Shown: positions 11,045 to 21,765, counted from the stretch's first letter. The stretch: DNA of 64,000 nt from Petaurus breviceps papuanus (GCA_028583685.1 JAMXIF010000051.1:51525191-51589190); one strand, 5' to 3'. Numbers and translations are program-made. Notes: a model not told the origin generated them from the sequence alone.

Positions 11045-11238
11045 CTTGTGCAGTGTGAAGGAAAGAATTCTGCATTTGGATTTGGAAGATGTAGATTCAA
11101 ATCCCAGCTCTGTTGATATTAATGTGACCTTGGACAACCCACAGTCTGACATTTCAGTTTCTACATCCTGAAAATAAGTGTCGGTTTGGATAACCGCTAA
11201 TATTCTTTGATGTCTTCTAAGTCTATGATTTTGGGACT
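11045..11238 (+). repeat. MIR3 SINE
   Basis: GATTCAAATCCCAGCTCTG, ATGTGACCTTGGACAA, then TTTGATGTCTTCTAAGTC and CTATGATTTTGG in sense order. Confidence 0.78.
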
Positions 11239-11239
11239 C

Positions 11240-12190
11240 AGAGAAGAGTAAGGATAGATAATTTTTAAAAATAAGAAAGGTATAAATAGCTCCCCCATGT
11301 ATTGCTGTGTGCCAGGACTGCCTTCATGCACCACGATAGGCTCTTTGGATGCACAATTTATTAACTCTTGGACAATGGTTGATGAAAACCTAAGAGTAGT
11401 AATGCTATGGAATATAACTATACTCCCTTTATTCTTTTTGCTTTCAAATCAATCAACTATTGAATTTATTCCCAGCATTTTTCTATATATGATAGTCAAA
11501 GTCTTTCCTGTTACATACACCAAAGAGCCTTGCTGTATGTTAACTTCTCCCCCATTAGATCATGACTTCTTTGAGGTCCGTTTTTGTTTTTAAGTTTGGC
11601 TTCTTAGTTTGGTTTTGGCTTTTACTTTGTATCTCAAAGCTCAGCTGTGTGCATGGTAAGTGATTTGACTGATTCTATGAGCATTTTTCCCAAGGTAGTT
11701 TTGCAGTACCGAAGAACTGTCCTATGGAGAATCCTTCATACATTGATTATTCCTGATGCTCAGAGCAATATGTCCGTAGTACAGACTGGATTCTCTACTC
11801 CACTTCTGCTTACTGGGGTACTGTGTAGCTATAGATATGTTTGTTCAACCCTACCCATGCATAGTTCAGAAGGTGATTCATTAGTTTTCATACCTTTAGT
11901 GAATTACAGACTGCTCACCAAGATGTCAGTTTTCTTACTAGTAATGCTTTATTTTCAAGTCAATCATAGCTTTTCAAAAAAAAAAATTCTGGACATATAA
12001 AATGAACTTAATTTTCTATGACTAATGGAAATGTTTTATTACCTGCCGCATTTAGACAATGACAAAAGAAACACATTTCAGTGGAGCCAATAACAACTTA
12101 TGTTTGAGCTTCTGTTGTAAATCTTGATGCCAAAATTAACCATCTAGGTCATTTCTAGGCTTCATGAAAATAGCTCCTATTTATGTCATT
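11240..12190. other. Unrecognised stretch, perhaps with an L2 tail
   Basis: CTTCTCCCCCATTAGATCAT and TTTGAGGTC near 11539-11579 recall an L2 3' UTR in sense orientation. Open frames of 98 and 117 codons (11297-11593, 11647-12000) show no domain and have AT-rich codons throughout. I treat them as chance. Confidence 0.4.
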
Positions 12191-12194
12191 CTTG

Positions 12195-12305
12195 AAGGTT
12201 TGCAAAGCACTTTCCATATGTTATCTCCTGTGATCTTCACATCAGTCTTCTAGTGAAGTAGATGCCATTGTCATGCGTATTTTTATAGAGGATGAAGCTA
12301 GTTGC
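12195..12305 (-). repeat. CORE-SINE 3' half, antisense
   Basis: GGTTTGCAAAGCACTTTCCA, TATGTTATCTCCTGTGATCT, then TAGTGAAGTAGATGCCATTG: reversed MIR core and tail. Confidence 0.7.
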
Positions 12306-12317
12306 CTATGTTCAAAG

Positions 12318-12680
12318 AGCTTTAAGTTATAGAATTGGGGAATTTGAGAGTTGGAAGTTTCCACAGTGGTCATCCAGTCCAACCCATATAAAAACCCACA
12401 CTCTAACCTACGGAAGAAGCAATTATCCATCATCTGTTTGAAGACCTTTGGTAAGGTCAGCCCATAATCTCACAAGAAAGCCCATGCACCTTTGGATGGG
12501 AATTGTTAGAAAGTGTTTCCTGACCTTGAGCCTAAGAGTATCCCAACATGAACTCAAGGCCTTTCACCATCCTGATTGCCTTCCTCTAGACATATTACTT
12601 AAGTCCTTCCTAAATTGTGGTGCACAGAAGCAAATACAATTCTCCAGATGTTTTCAGACCAGGGAAGAGGTCCTGGAGAA
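12318..12680 (-). repeat. L3/CR1 LINE 3' UTR, antisense
   Basis: GTGGTCATCCAGTCCAACCC, GTTTGAAGACCTTTGG, CCTTTCACCATCCTGATTGC, CTTCCTAAATTGTGGTGCAC, CTCCAGATGTTTTCAGACCA in the order of a reversed mammalian L3/CR1 3' end. Confidence 0.85.
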
Positions 12681-12689
12681 CCATCATTT

Positions 12690-13135
12690 CATTTTTTTCC
12701 TGATACTGTGCATCATTTAATGAAATAAAAAAAAGTCTTGCATTTTTTGTCCACCATATTATGCTGGTGATTTAGTTTGCAATCCACAAAATCTGCCAGT
12801 TAGTTCCCCACCCCCATAGCAGCTCTCTGATCACATATTCCTTCCGTTACTTCCTTGTAAAGATGAGTTTTGACCTGATTGTAGGCCTTTAACTTTGGCC
12901 CCCTCAGATTTATTTTTATTATCTTATCTTTTCGATATCTGAAGCACTCACTGTAGCCACAGGTGTGTCCATATCTAAGTAAACATTGACAGCAACAGAT
13001 GAGGAAGCAAACTAAGCATGAATTTTTGATGAGAAGTATGTTGAAACTGAGTTGGATGGGAGTCATATCTAATTCAGCCATTTTCATTTGCCAAAAAATA
13101 ACCTTTTTGATTTTTTAAAGATCTCCCAGGCTTCA
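12690..13135. other. Unrecognised stretch
   Basis: Carries a 95-codon minus-strand frame (12800-13087), Cys/Lys-rich without a domain I know. No repeat recognised. Confidence 0.4.
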
Positions 13136-13139
13136 CTGT

Positions 13140-13300
13140 GCACTGAAGAGTACTGGAAAAGGAATCAGGGAGTGTGGGTTCAGTGTTCAGCTAGGCTACT
13201 TCTAACATGTTCATCATTGGTCAAGCCACTTCTCTCTGAGCCTGAGTTTCCTCACCTATAATGCGAGAGGACTGGATTAGGTGACCTTCAAAGTTTTATT
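13140..13300 (+). repeat. MIR3 SINE
   Basis: GTCAAGCCACTTCTCTCTGA, CTGAGTTTCCTCACCTATAA, then GGACTGGATTAGGTGACC. Confidence 0.75.
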
Positions 13301-13427
13301 TTTTTTCCAGTTTTAGTTTCTACTTTTCTACAGCTCTAATTGTCTGGAATTTCCTTCCTGACATCAAGTTGGGAAATTAATTTATTTACCCCTTTTACAC
13401 ATTGCTACTGGTTCTACCCTCTGGGGC

Positions 13428-13682
13428 CAGAGGCAGATAGTGGTGCGGTGGATAGGATGCTGGACCTGGAATCCAGAAGATTTGAGTTCCAATCCAGTTT
13501 TAGACATTTATTAGCTATGTTACCTTGGGCAAGTCACTTAACTTCTGTCTGATAGTTCTGTCATCTGTAAAATGGGGATAATAATAGCACCTATCTCTCA
13601 GGGTTGTTAGGATAAAATGAGAAGATATTTATGCAAAGCTTCACAAACCTTAAAATACTTTATAAATTTTAATTATTAATAT
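13428..13682 (+). repeat. CORE-SINE (Ther-1/MIR type), full length
   Basis: GTGGTGCGGTGGATAGGATG head, TTGAGTTCCAATCC, CCTTGGGCAAGTCACTTAAC, TCTGTAAAATGGGGATAATA, CAGGGTTGTTAGGATAAAAT and ACCTTAAAATACTTTATAAA. Confidence 0.88.
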
Positions 13683-13689
13683 TTGCATA

Positions 13690-14085
13690 ATCAATACTAT
13701 CTTACAGAATTGTTATACCCAACACAATCCATGTTTCAGTGCTTCAGAACTATAAAATCCCATATAAATGTAAGTTATTGTTTTTCTTTCTCCTTGAAAG
13801 TCCTTCTATGAGTCTTTGTCATAGTATGAAGGTGAGCCCAGGTTGTTGAAAGTTAGGCTAATGAGCTCCAGGAGGTCATAACTAGCTGCAAAGGATTCAA
13901 ACAAGGGTGACACAACAGCTTGTCTGTCTATCATCCAACAACCTGAAGAGATATTCAACCCAAGAAGTAGGCAATCAAGCGATGGAAAACTTGGGCCACA
14001 GCCATCCATGAAGGCTGACATGGAAGGGTTGGGTTTTGTGTTGGTAAAAGGGATATCCATATTTATTAAATGAAGGCTTTTAAAA
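13690..14085. other. Unrecognised stretch
   Basis: An 84-codon minus-strand frame (13806-14060) has no domain. No repeat seen. Confidence 0.4.
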
Positions 14086-14089
14086 ATAT

Positions 14090-14870
14090 TATTTTAATAT
14101 TAGACTTATTTATTTCCCCAGATACTTCCCTACTGAGCTCTTCCTCATAATACTGATAATAAATTAGGCAAAACTAACCAACATAGCAAGCATTTGAGAG
14201 TGTATGCATTGTACTGTCTCTGTACTCCCCCAAAGACTGTAGTCGGTTATTACAATTAATCAGAGTTCAGCTACCTTTTGGTGGTCATTCATTCATTCAT
14301 TCATTCATTCTAGTTTGCATAGTTGTAGTCTTTGTGTATATTATTTTCCTGCCTCTGCTCTCTTTACTATGCATCAGTTCATGTTTTCCCATGCCTCTCT
14401 AAATTCCTTGCACTCACAATTTCTTACAGCACAATACTTTCCCATTACATTCACACACCATGAGCATTTTTCTAAATAACTTTCATTACTTCCCATATTA
14501 CTAATACATGAAATGCTTCTCTGAATATTTTAGTGCATCTGGGACTTCCCCCTCTATCTCTGATTTCCTTGACATACATTCCCCATAGCTGCTTCTCTTG
14601 TTCTGTAGGTGGGGGCAGTTTAGTGACTTTCCTCACACAATTCCACATTATTTTCCATAATGGGTGGAGCTCTACCAAGAGAGGACTGGTGCATTTCCTT
14701 CTGTACCCCCTCCAACACTGCCCTCTTTTATTGAGGGGTATGAAGGAAAATCTTAAAAGTTGCATGCATTTCTTTTATTATTAGCTATTCGGAGAGTTCT
14801 TTCATAGGGTCATGCATAGTTTGCATTTCTTCTTTTGAAAACTGTCCATATAATTTAACACTTTAAATCA
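14090..14870 (-). repeat. Marsupial L1, 3' UTR and ORF2 end, antisense
   Basis: Starts in the reversed L1 3' UTR (AAACTAACCAACATAGCAAG, TTGCATAGTTGTAGTCTTTG) and runs into the ORF2 C-terminus. The minus-strand frame at 14472-14765 includes QCWRGYRRK and LHPLWKIMWN, matching the Cys-Trp-Arg-Gly and PLWK positions of L1 ORF2p. Degraded and 5'-truncated. Confidence 0.85.
14285..14310. repeat. (ATTC)n microsatellite
   Basis: About six tetranucleotide units inside the L1 3' UTR. Confidence 0.9.
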
Positions 14871-14879
14871 AAGGTCTGA

Positions 14880-15213
14880 GAAATGTTGAAATACATATTG
14901 TCTATTATTTCTCCACAATGCCTACCAATTTACTGGGCAGTTGGAGATGGCCAGTATATATTTGTTTAATGGAATTACAGTTAAAGAAAAGAATCACAAA
15001 ATGTCAGTATTTTCCTTCTCAGCTACCATGCTTTGACAGAATTCATCCTTTTTCTTCTCTTCCCTTGTTATTCACCAGTTATTTTATAACTCCAGACCCT
15101 AACATTATAATTTCTAAGGAAACTGATTATCCATTTCCCTCAACTGAACATATATTAAACCCAAGCTTCCATCAGAGTCATCTTTTCAAAAAGCAACCCC
15201 CTTAAATGCTTAA
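14880..15213. other. Unrecognised stretch
   Basis: A 95-codon plus-strand frame (14918-15205) without a recognisable domain. No repeat identified. Confidence 0.4.
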
Positions 15214-15228
15214 AGAGTGGTAAGTTTT

Positions 15229-15386
15229 GGGGGTGGCTAGGTGGTACAGTGAATAGAGTACTGTCTCTGGAGTCAGGAGGACCTGAGTTCAAATTTGGCC
15301 TCAGACACTTGACACACTTACTAAGTGTGTGATTCTGGGCAAGTCACTTAACCCCAATTGCCTTACCTTCCCCCCTCCAAAAAAAA
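15229..15386 (+). mobile_element. Young tRNA-derived SINE (WSINE1-like)
   Basis: GGGGGTGGCTAGGTGGTACA head with A box, GACCTGAGTTCAAATTTGG B box, GGCAAGTCACTTAACCCCAA, then ATTGCC and an A tail. Flanked by AGTGGTAAGTTT (15216) and AGTGGCAAGTTT (15387), a 12-base target duplication with one mismatch. Confidence 0.92.
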
Positions 15387-15474
15387 AGTGGCAAGTTTCA
15401 AGAAACTCCATAGGACTCCAGAAATTACTGAAGGTGATCTATTATATTTATTTATTTGGCTCTTCATGTATCTT

Positions 15475-15548
15475 TTTTTTTCAATAAATATTTATTCTAA
15501 CCCTAGAATCAGGAAGACCTGAGTTCGATTTCAGCCTCAGACACTTAA

Positions 15549-15584
<36 letters not shown>

Positions 15585-15790
15585 AAACTAGCCGTGTGAC
15601 CTTGGGCAAGTTACTCAACCCCAATTGCCCTCCACAAAAGCAAAAATAAATAAATATTTACTAAAATCTACAATATGCAAATACTCAGCTAGGTATATAA
15701 AGACGACAAACAACACAACCCCTGACTTCGAGAAACTTACAGTCTGGGAGAAGGGAGAGGAAGGTCGAGATGAATGTACATATAACATGA
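15475..15790 (-). repeat. L2 LINE 3' end, antisense, split by a SINE
   Basis: AATAAATATTTATT, then after the SINE TATTTACTAAAATCTACAAT, AACACAACCCCTGACTTCGA and AACTTACAGTCTGGGAGA: the reversed L2 tail. The SINE at 15497-15648 lies inside it. Confidence 0.75.
15497..15648 (+). mobile_element. tRNA-derived SINE (WSINE1-like), 5'-truncated, with internal (CA)n
   Basis: CCTAGAATCAGGAAGACCTG, AGTTCGATTTCAGCCTCAGA, a (CA)n expansion at 15551-15590, then GTGTGACCTTGGGCAAG and CCCCAATTGCCC. It lacks the first 40 or so bases. Flanked by AATAAATATTTATT (15483) and AATAAATATTTACT (15649), a 14-base target duplication. Confidence 0.88.
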
Positions 15791-15804
15791 AGTTATTACT
15801 TTAG

Positions 15805-16020
15805 AGGGGCAACAGAGAGAATATTTAACTTGGAGTCAGAAAGACCTGGTTTCTCAGCTTGTCTTTCCAAATTTCCTTTCTGGTCAAGTCACTCGACTTC
15901 TCTGAGACTCAGTTTACTTATCTGTAAAATGGGGATAGGGATAACTATTTTTTGTTATACTATATTTAGTGTGATTTGTAAACTTTAAGGCAGTACACAG
16001 ATGTCATTTATTATTAGCAT
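15805..16020 (+). repeat. CORE-SINE (MIR type)
   Basis: GGGGCAACAGAGAGAATATT head, GGAGTCAGAAAGACCTGG, GTCAAGTCACTCGACTTCTC, TTATCTGTAAAATGGGGATA, and tail GTAAACTTTAAGGCAGTACA. Confidence 0.8.
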
Positions 16021-16204
16021 TGGATATAGACGGGAAGCAATGACATACAGAGTGTTCCAAAAGTTTAAGTGCTATTTCAAGGTATTAAAATTCATAGACA
16101 TATAAAGTGCCTGTCTGGATTGGTATGTGGATTTCTTTATGTAGAACTCCCTTCCCTGATGAAATCACAGGTTTGACCAAAAATGAATCTGTGAGATAGA
16201 GAGT

Positions 16205-16372
16205 ATAGCTATTTCCATCCCATTTCACCAATGAAGAGAGTGAGGTATAGAAAAGCTGTGGCTTTTCCAAGGCACCACAAGCAAAGCAGCATCAGAAGTA
16301 GTATTCAAAGCTGTCTGTCCTGCCTCAAGGTCACCATCCTTTCCCCTGTACTTCAATGCCTCCTGATGAACA
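16205..16372 (-). repeat. MIR fragment, antisense
   Basis: CCATCCCATTTCACCAATGA, GAGAGTGAGGTATAGAAAAG and CCAAGGCACCACAAGCAAAG give the reversed MIR core and tRNA-like part. Confidence 0.6.
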
Positions 16373-16374
16373 AG

Positions 16375-16984
16375 CTTAGGTCTGTGACCTTAATTCTTTA
16401 GAAATGCCCAGCATTTGTTGTGATTCTGCAATCGAACGCTGGAAGTCCTAGATGTTTCTCAGTGAATACTCACTGTGAATAAACAACAGGTCAGATATTC
16501 TTTAAACCCAGAATTGAATGGGATTGAATGGGCTAGGAGACTAAACAATCATTTCAGAAGGACTGAGTCAGCTGGTCTCTGGGAGCTGTGTCAACAGCTG
16601 AGTCAATATTTCCATTGTCATGTTCATTTCCTTCAGTTTATCTCCTGACTCCAACATAATTTGTTTGCAATATTTCTTTGTGGCCAGCCCAAACTCCCAG
16701 AATGCCTTCTGAACTGGGCTGCTTTTGGCCCTTTCTTCTCAATGCTATTTAGAAAGCCAATGGATATTGACAATTCAGAGAGCTGGAGGCTTTGCCATCA
16801 CAGGGTACCACCTCCTTAGAAGCACAGAGATTTCCCTCACAGGAGATTTCCCAGTTGGTGCTCTAGTGATAACTCTAACTTACAGTTCTAGGGCAAAGCT
16901 AACATCAAGACCACTCAGGGGCACCCCCAGAGAAAGTGGGAGGACTTTCTCCACTGCTATCAATATGATTACGCCCTTCCAGTG
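16375..16984. other. Unrecognised stretch leading into repeat copy B
   Basis: A 166-codon plus-strand frame (16725-17225), the longest non-simple frame in the window, begins here and runs into dispersed repeat copy B. It has no domain I recognise. Confidence 0.4.
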
Positions 16985-17425
16985 TGTTCCTCCTAATGTT
17001 AGCCATCAGAGATTAATACCCACGTTTCATTTAATCAATTTACATCAATTAGCTTTTAAAAGGGATATTTACTGTGAAGATATAGTAAGTATAGGGATTT
17101 GGAAATTGCTGACAGCTGGGGGCACACTCTCTATCTCCATCCATCCCAGTGGGGAGAGAGCTCAGACAATGCCATTTCTACATAACATCCCCTCTATCCC
17201 CCACCAAATGAGGCGTAGTCAATAGACAAATCCACATCCTTGCTATTGCAGAACTGGACTGGGCAAGCCACTTGGGACTTCATAACTCACCAACTGGCTC
17301 CTAGCAAATCCTGGCAAAGATTTTAGCTCCCAGACTTCTGGTGGCTCCCTTTCCTGGCCTTTCAAAACTCACAAGGTCTTAACTATCTCCAGTCTTTCTC
17401 ACCTTGAAGCAGAAAACAACAGATA
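16985..17425. repeat. Dispersed repeat of unknown family, copy B
   Basis: Collinear with 1995-2460 in the same orientation (TTTACATCAATTAGC, then GATATTTACTGTGAAGATAT, and AACTCACAAGGTC). Probably a marsupial interspersed repeat. The shared order over about 440 bases argues against chance. Confidence 0.6.
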
Positions 17426-17765
17426 CAAAAGAGATGGAAGCAAGAGTACCCTTGAGATCACAATGGCTCCAGGTGAAGGATGCAAAAATCCCTCCCTCTC
17501 CACCTCCTCCCCAGAGAGCCACAGCAGTTTGGACTCCTTCAGTGTCAGAAGGTCATAAAGAGCCACTGCCAACTTGTCCGTCCAGGAAGAGCTAGGTGAC
17601 TGATGTCAGTCTTTTTTAATGCACCCCAATTTTGGCTGCCCAAACGTCAGTTCATATGGAGCATACTTTTGACCTGAGTACACAGATTACTAATTATAAA
17701 GACTTAGAGTAGTATTTTGTTGTAAATTTTTGTGGCCCATTAGGGCAAGGTAAGTTAAAATATAG
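17426..17765. other. Stretch with no recognised feature
   Basis: A 63-codon proline-rich plus-strand frame at 17404-17595 is of chance length. No repeat recognised. Confidence 0.45.
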
Positions 17766-17767
17766 AG

Positions 17768-17850
17768 TGTAGAATAGTAAATAGAGAGCACAATTCAGCA
17801 TCCAGACAACCTGGGTTCAGGTAATACCTCTGACTCTTATTGGGGCTCCT
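17768..17850 (+). repeat. MIR 5' fragment
   Basis: AATAGTAAATAGAGAGCACA then GACAACCTGGGTTCAGG resemble the MIR tRNA-like head. Confidence 0.5.
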
Positions 17851-18047
17851 AATCACCTCCCTAAATTTTTTGTGCCAAGGCAGTTCTCAAAGACTTTCAC
17901 TGACTGAGTAGGTGATGAACTGAATGAAGAAAAGGCATTTTTTTTCCTGATTGGGAATTCCCTACATTCATCAATGAATTTCATCAAATCCTAGGTCCAG
18001 TCCAAAATATGATGCTTACAACCTTAGAATACACCACCTTTCTTCAC

Positions 18048-18210
18048 TGTGGGATCATAAAATCATAGGATCACATATTTAAAACTGTATGTTAGGGATC
18101 AAGTAATCAAACTCGAAATTTTACAGATTATACAACTGAGGCAGTGACTTGACTTAGGTCACAGAGATCATAAGAGGCAGAGCTAGGATTTGAAACCGTA
18201 TTGGGGCAGT
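18048..18210 (-). repeat. MIR3 SINE, antisense
   Basis: ATCATAAAATCATAGGATCA, TTACAGATTATACAACTGAGG, then TAGGTCACAGAGATCATAAG. Confidence 0.78.
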
Positions 18211-18510
18211 GTGGACCAGTGGAAAAGTGTCCTTGATTTGGAATCACAGGAGTGCAGATTTAGAGCTGAAAGGAACCTTAGGGACACTTCAACCCCACAC
18301 TCACATTTTTCAGATAAGGGAAATATGAAGTAAGTTTGCCCAAGGTCACATAACTAGCAAGGAGTAGAGCTAGTATTGAACTGAGGTGCCCTGATTCTAT
18401 ATTCTGGTTTCAAATACTGCCTTTGCTGCCTATAAAAACTTGGGTAAGCCACTTAGACTTTTAGGGGCTCAGCTTCCTCGTCTGAGAAGGGAGGGGGTGG
18501 GCTAGATCAG
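18211..18510 (+). repeat. MIR3 SINE, split by another MIR3
   Basis: Sense halves at 18211-18250 (GTGGACCAGTGGAAAAGTG) and 18405-18510 (TGGGTAAGCCACTTAGACTT, TTCCTCGTCTGAGAAGG) belong to one element, separated by an antisense copy. Confidence 0.75.
18251..18404 (-). repeat. MIR3 SINE inserted into a MIR3
   Basis: GATTTAGAGCTGAAAGGAACC, TTTTCAGATAAGGGAAATA, GCCCAAGGTCACATAACTAG: an antisense MIR3 sitting within the sense one. Confidence 0.75.
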
Positions 18511-18714
18511 AGGTATAAACACAGCCGTGGGCCAAACTACTGAGTACTGCCCAAACCAAATTAAGATGGAATTGGGAAATATGGAACAAAAGAAATAAAA
18601 TATAATAAAACCCAGATAATGTTGACATGTGATTTTCTAAGTCAATATGCGTCCTAGAAGGCTTCTTATGTACAGTCTAGTGGCTCCTGTCTCTCTTTGA
18701 CTTTGACATGACTG
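18508..18714. repeat. hAT-type non-autonomous DNA transposon (degraded)
   Basis: Ends CAGAGGTATAAACACA and TGACTTTGACATGACTG resemble hAT terminal inverted repeats of the CAGGGGTGTCAAAC class. The AAATAAAATATAATAAAACC and GTGATTTTCTAAGTCAATAT blocks recur in a mammalian hAT family I recall. Confidence 0.5.
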
Positions 18715-18719
18715 GGTAA

Positions 18720-19640
18720 ATGACGTCCAATTTTCCTTATAGCTTGAAATCTCTGATGTTATGAACTATGATTTTATGAACTGAGATTACTCATCACAAT
18801 TAATCTAAATCTTCTGACTCCCAAATCCAATAGCATTTTATCCATTGCCCCGCCATGCTGCTAAAAGTCATGTTATCTTCCCTAAGCTACACAAAGGATA
18901 CGAGCTCTCGCCTCAATTCTTTCTTTGGTACTTCCATTCCTCCTGTGGTCTGGCTTCATCTCATTACAGACATATTAGTAAATCATTACCCTCTTTCTAG
19001 AACTTTTCACAAGTAGACAGAATTAAAAACAAAACTAAGAATGCAGGAGAGAAAGAAAAAAAATCTCCTGGATAGGTCTCTCTGAAGAAAGGTAACCCGA
19101 GAGCTCCCTAGCCAGCTGCTCTATCAGTGGAAAGAGGCCAGTGGTAGGGCAGAATTTGCTGATTAACTGAAGCCTGTCTGGCTGTGGTTGCCTAGTTTAC
19201 AAGGAACAGATGCTCCCTGGGTTTTGCAGCTTTTCTCTTTTCAAACCGAGGCTCAGCCTTCTGTAGCTTCCCTCCCAGATGGAAATCAAGCTCCCTGCAT
19301 GAAACAGAGGGGCTTCTCACCTTCATGTTAAATCTGACATGAGGTTCTGTCCTCTCCAGGAATATAGCAGCCGGGCCATATTCTCTCTGCTCTCTCCCAG
19401 CCAAGGACATATGTGCAAGCCCCTGCACCATTGCCTGCTGAGAGACAACAAATCAAAAAGCCCCACTCCTTGAGTCTCCTCTGAGCGAAGGCCCTGCTTG
19501 CTACCTTGATACAACCTTGCCTGGTGCACACACAGACACTCCTTTTGTTTTATCCCTTTACCTTAAATAAAGGCCAACATTTAATATGTATTTAAAGACA
19601 GAAGCTTGTTTCACTTGCCAAAGGCATTGCGACCGGTATC
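18720..19640. other. Repeat-poor stretch
   Basis: About 920 bases without a recognised repeat. Overlapping minus-strand frames of 67-79 codons at 19192-19531 lack a domain. No splice-flanked exon is evident. Confidence 0.45.
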
Positions 19641-19641
19641 A

Positions 19642-19792
19642 CACAGGATTATAGGGTCATTCTAGGATCATTGACCTTTTCATTTTACAGACAAGGCCCA
19701 AAGAAGTTGCCTTACCCGAGGTTAACACAAGAATGAAATATCAAAGCTGATTTTTTTACTCCAGAGTTTCTAGCTCCAAAGCCAGTGAATGC
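19642..19792 (-). repeat. MIR3 SINE, antisense
   Basis: TTATAGGGTCATTCTAGGAT, TTTTACAGACAAGGCCCAAA and CCAGAGTTTCTAGCTCC. Confidence 0.7.
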
Positions 19793-19802
19793 ATGCATTC
19801 AG

Positions 19803-19826
19803 AAATGAATGAATGAATGAATGAAA
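19803..19826. repeat. (GAAT)n microsatellite
   Basis: Five tetranucleotide units. Confidence 0.9.
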
Positions 19827-20137
19827 GGAAAAGGCATTTACCAAGCCATTGCTATGTGCAAAAAACCACTGTGGTCTGTGTTTTACCTCCTTTCCTGTTT
19901 TTGAAGTTCATCCCAGCAGGGCACAGGGTCAGAAAGCCACCACGAAGTTGGAAAGGTTTTAGTTAATTGACTTGGCAATTGATTGGATGCCTATTGTCTG
20001 AGAATCAGTCTAGCTAAGTTTTAAGAGGGTCATCACCCTATGTTGGCCAACAGTGTATTTTTTTTCAACCACAACTACTCATAAAACCACTTCCTCAAAA
20101 ATGATCTGCCCAGGAGAGAGAGCCCCACATTTATGAA

Positions 20138-20470
20138 ACTTGGTGGTGGTAGTAGCCCTTTGCTTTTGAAGAGGAACAATGATATCATGGGGTGATGATT
20201 TGGTTGTGAATTGGATTTCAATGAGGCAGACTTGTGCAAAGCCATCAGCCTCACTTTCTCTTCCAGAGTCATTGAGAACCAGTGCCAAGACAAAAGTCAA
20301 CATGCCTAGTATGGCCTGGGATGCATTAGCATCTTTGATGTATAACCAAGCTTTAAGCTCTAAACACTCCACAGATCCTGCCTTGGCCATCTCCATGGTC
20401 TTTGGAACAAATTGTTTTCATCTAACTATTCTGCCAAGAGAAGTCTTCCGATGTTTGAGGTAGATATCTC
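20138..20470 (-). repeat. RTE-type LINE 3' region, antisense
   Basis: In the minus direction it ends in an ACCACC-like tail at about 20138, after GTTCCTCTTCAAAAGCAAAG. It includes CAGCCTCACTTTCTCTTCCA and GGAACAAATTGTTTTCATCT, blocks I recall from an abundant marsupial repeat related to the LINE ends at 28508 and 56725. Confidence 0.6.
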
Positions 20471-20689
20471 CCTCATTCACCAACAGATTTAAGGCCCATT
20501 GGTTACACTCAATCTGGTTTAGTTCATCTGCCAAGGCAGTTTTACCAGGTGTGCTTGCTGCTTATGTTACAACTTCTTGGAGCCATAGGAGAGAGTTGGG
20601 TAAAAGATGGGAATGAGAAGTAAATGAGCAGCCCTGAAAAGGGCTCAATTAGTCCTCCCTGAGCACCCATATACCCCATTTATGAGAGT

Positions 20690-20850
20690 ACGGATGAATG
20701 AAAAGCACTTATTAATAATGCACATTGACCATGTGACAGGCTTTGTGTTAAGCACTAGGCTTACAAATACATAAGAGAGGAGACAGTCTCTGGCCTTAGT
20801 GAACTGGCAATCACATGGGCAGAGAAAGCACCTATAGGGGAGTGTAACCA
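20690..20850 (-). repeat. L2 LINE 3' end, antisense
   Basis: AGCACTTATTAATAATGCAC, GTGTTAAGCACTAGGCTTAC, CAGTCTCTGGCCTTAGTGAA. Confidence 0.7.
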
Positions 20851-21385
20851 GGGAAGGCTGGGAAGTCACAGGGTCAGTGAATGAAGGCTCTTTCTAGAAG
20901 CAATGACAATATGAATTTGATTAGTGCTCCCAGACTTGGAGGTGGATGGGGAGAAAGAGAGAGAATACCCACATGGGAGGGAGGGGGAAGGGAGGAAGAG
21001 GATATGCCCATGGCAATAGAGTGGATTACAGTATGATGGTCAAGACCAGAGGGCTGGCTAGGTTTTAAAGCATGGCTACTCATGGGGGACTATATGAGGA
21101 TTCATTCACTCATTAATCAGGGCAGCTGTTGACTGAGCTGCCCTGCTCTGGGTGGGAGATCCAGAGCTGAGTGCTAAAGTCAGAGAATACTAGATATTGT
21201 CTATCTATAATACTATATATAATACTAGATACTGTCCTGAGGGTAGGAAGCTGAGACAGCTGCTCTCTTGAGGTCCTTTCCAACTTTCAGGAAGGCTGTG
21301 CTTGATTAAGAAATTATGTTTATAGGATTTGAATGAGTTTCAACAATACAAGTCTAAGGTTTGGTTTATGAACCCATTTCAATTC
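20851..21385. other. Stretch with no recognised feature
   Basis: Includes a G-rich GAGAAAGAGAG/GGGAGGGAGGGGG patch near 20950-21000 and small ATACTAGATA repeats near 21187-21234. No gene. Confidence 0.45.
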
Positions 21386-21387
21386 AT

Positions 21388-21525
21388 TTCAAAGAGCATT
21401 TAAGTTCTTACTATGTGCCAGGCACTGTAATAAGTCTTGGGGATAGAAAGGCTAAAGTAAAACAGCCCCTATCCTCAAGGAGCTTATATTTCAAAAGGGG
21501 GGAAGGGCAGGATACAACTTGTGCT
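21388..21525 (-). repeat. L2 LINE 3' end, antisense
   Basis: CTTACTATGTGCCAGGCACT, CTTGGGGATAGAAAGG, CCTATCCTCAAGGAGCTTAT: a well-kept reversed L2 terminus. Confidence 0.85.
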
Positions 21526-21649
21526 TTGATAAATATATATCAAATTATATTGTTGGGTTGTTTATTTTTATTTTTTTATGGTTTTGGTTTTGAGCACTAG
21601 ATCATTGGTTTGTTTATAATAAAACTTATAGGACTATATACCTGCCTGG

Positions 21650-21765
21650 AATATTAAAGGGTTAATCGACTTCTCCAGAGGTATAGTCATATGAGTCAAA
21701 GGTAGACCTTGAACCCTGGTTTTTTCTTATTTCAAGCCTAGTACTTTGAATAGGATGCCATGTTG
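21650..21765 (-). repeat. MIR fragment, antisense
   Basis: TATTAAAGGGTTAATCGACT then CTTGAACCCTGG and CCTAGTACTTTGAATAGG suggest a reversed MIR head. Confidence 0.45.

Noticed and set aside
15229-15386. A and B boxes in young SINEs as functional tRNA genes
   Set aside because: The tRNA-like heads do not form a full cloverleaf and are followed by SINE bodies and A tails.
15551-15590. Regularly spaced repeats as a CRISPR-like array
   Set aside because: Pure dinucleotide microsatellite; no repeat-spacer structure anywhere in this vertebrate-type window.
16725-17225. 166-codon plus-strand open frame as a gene
   Set aside because: It overlaps dispersed repeat copy B, has no recognisable domain, and no splice or promoter context.
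20950-21000. G-rich patch as a CpG island promoter
   Set aside because: Few CpG dinucleotides and only about 50 bases long.
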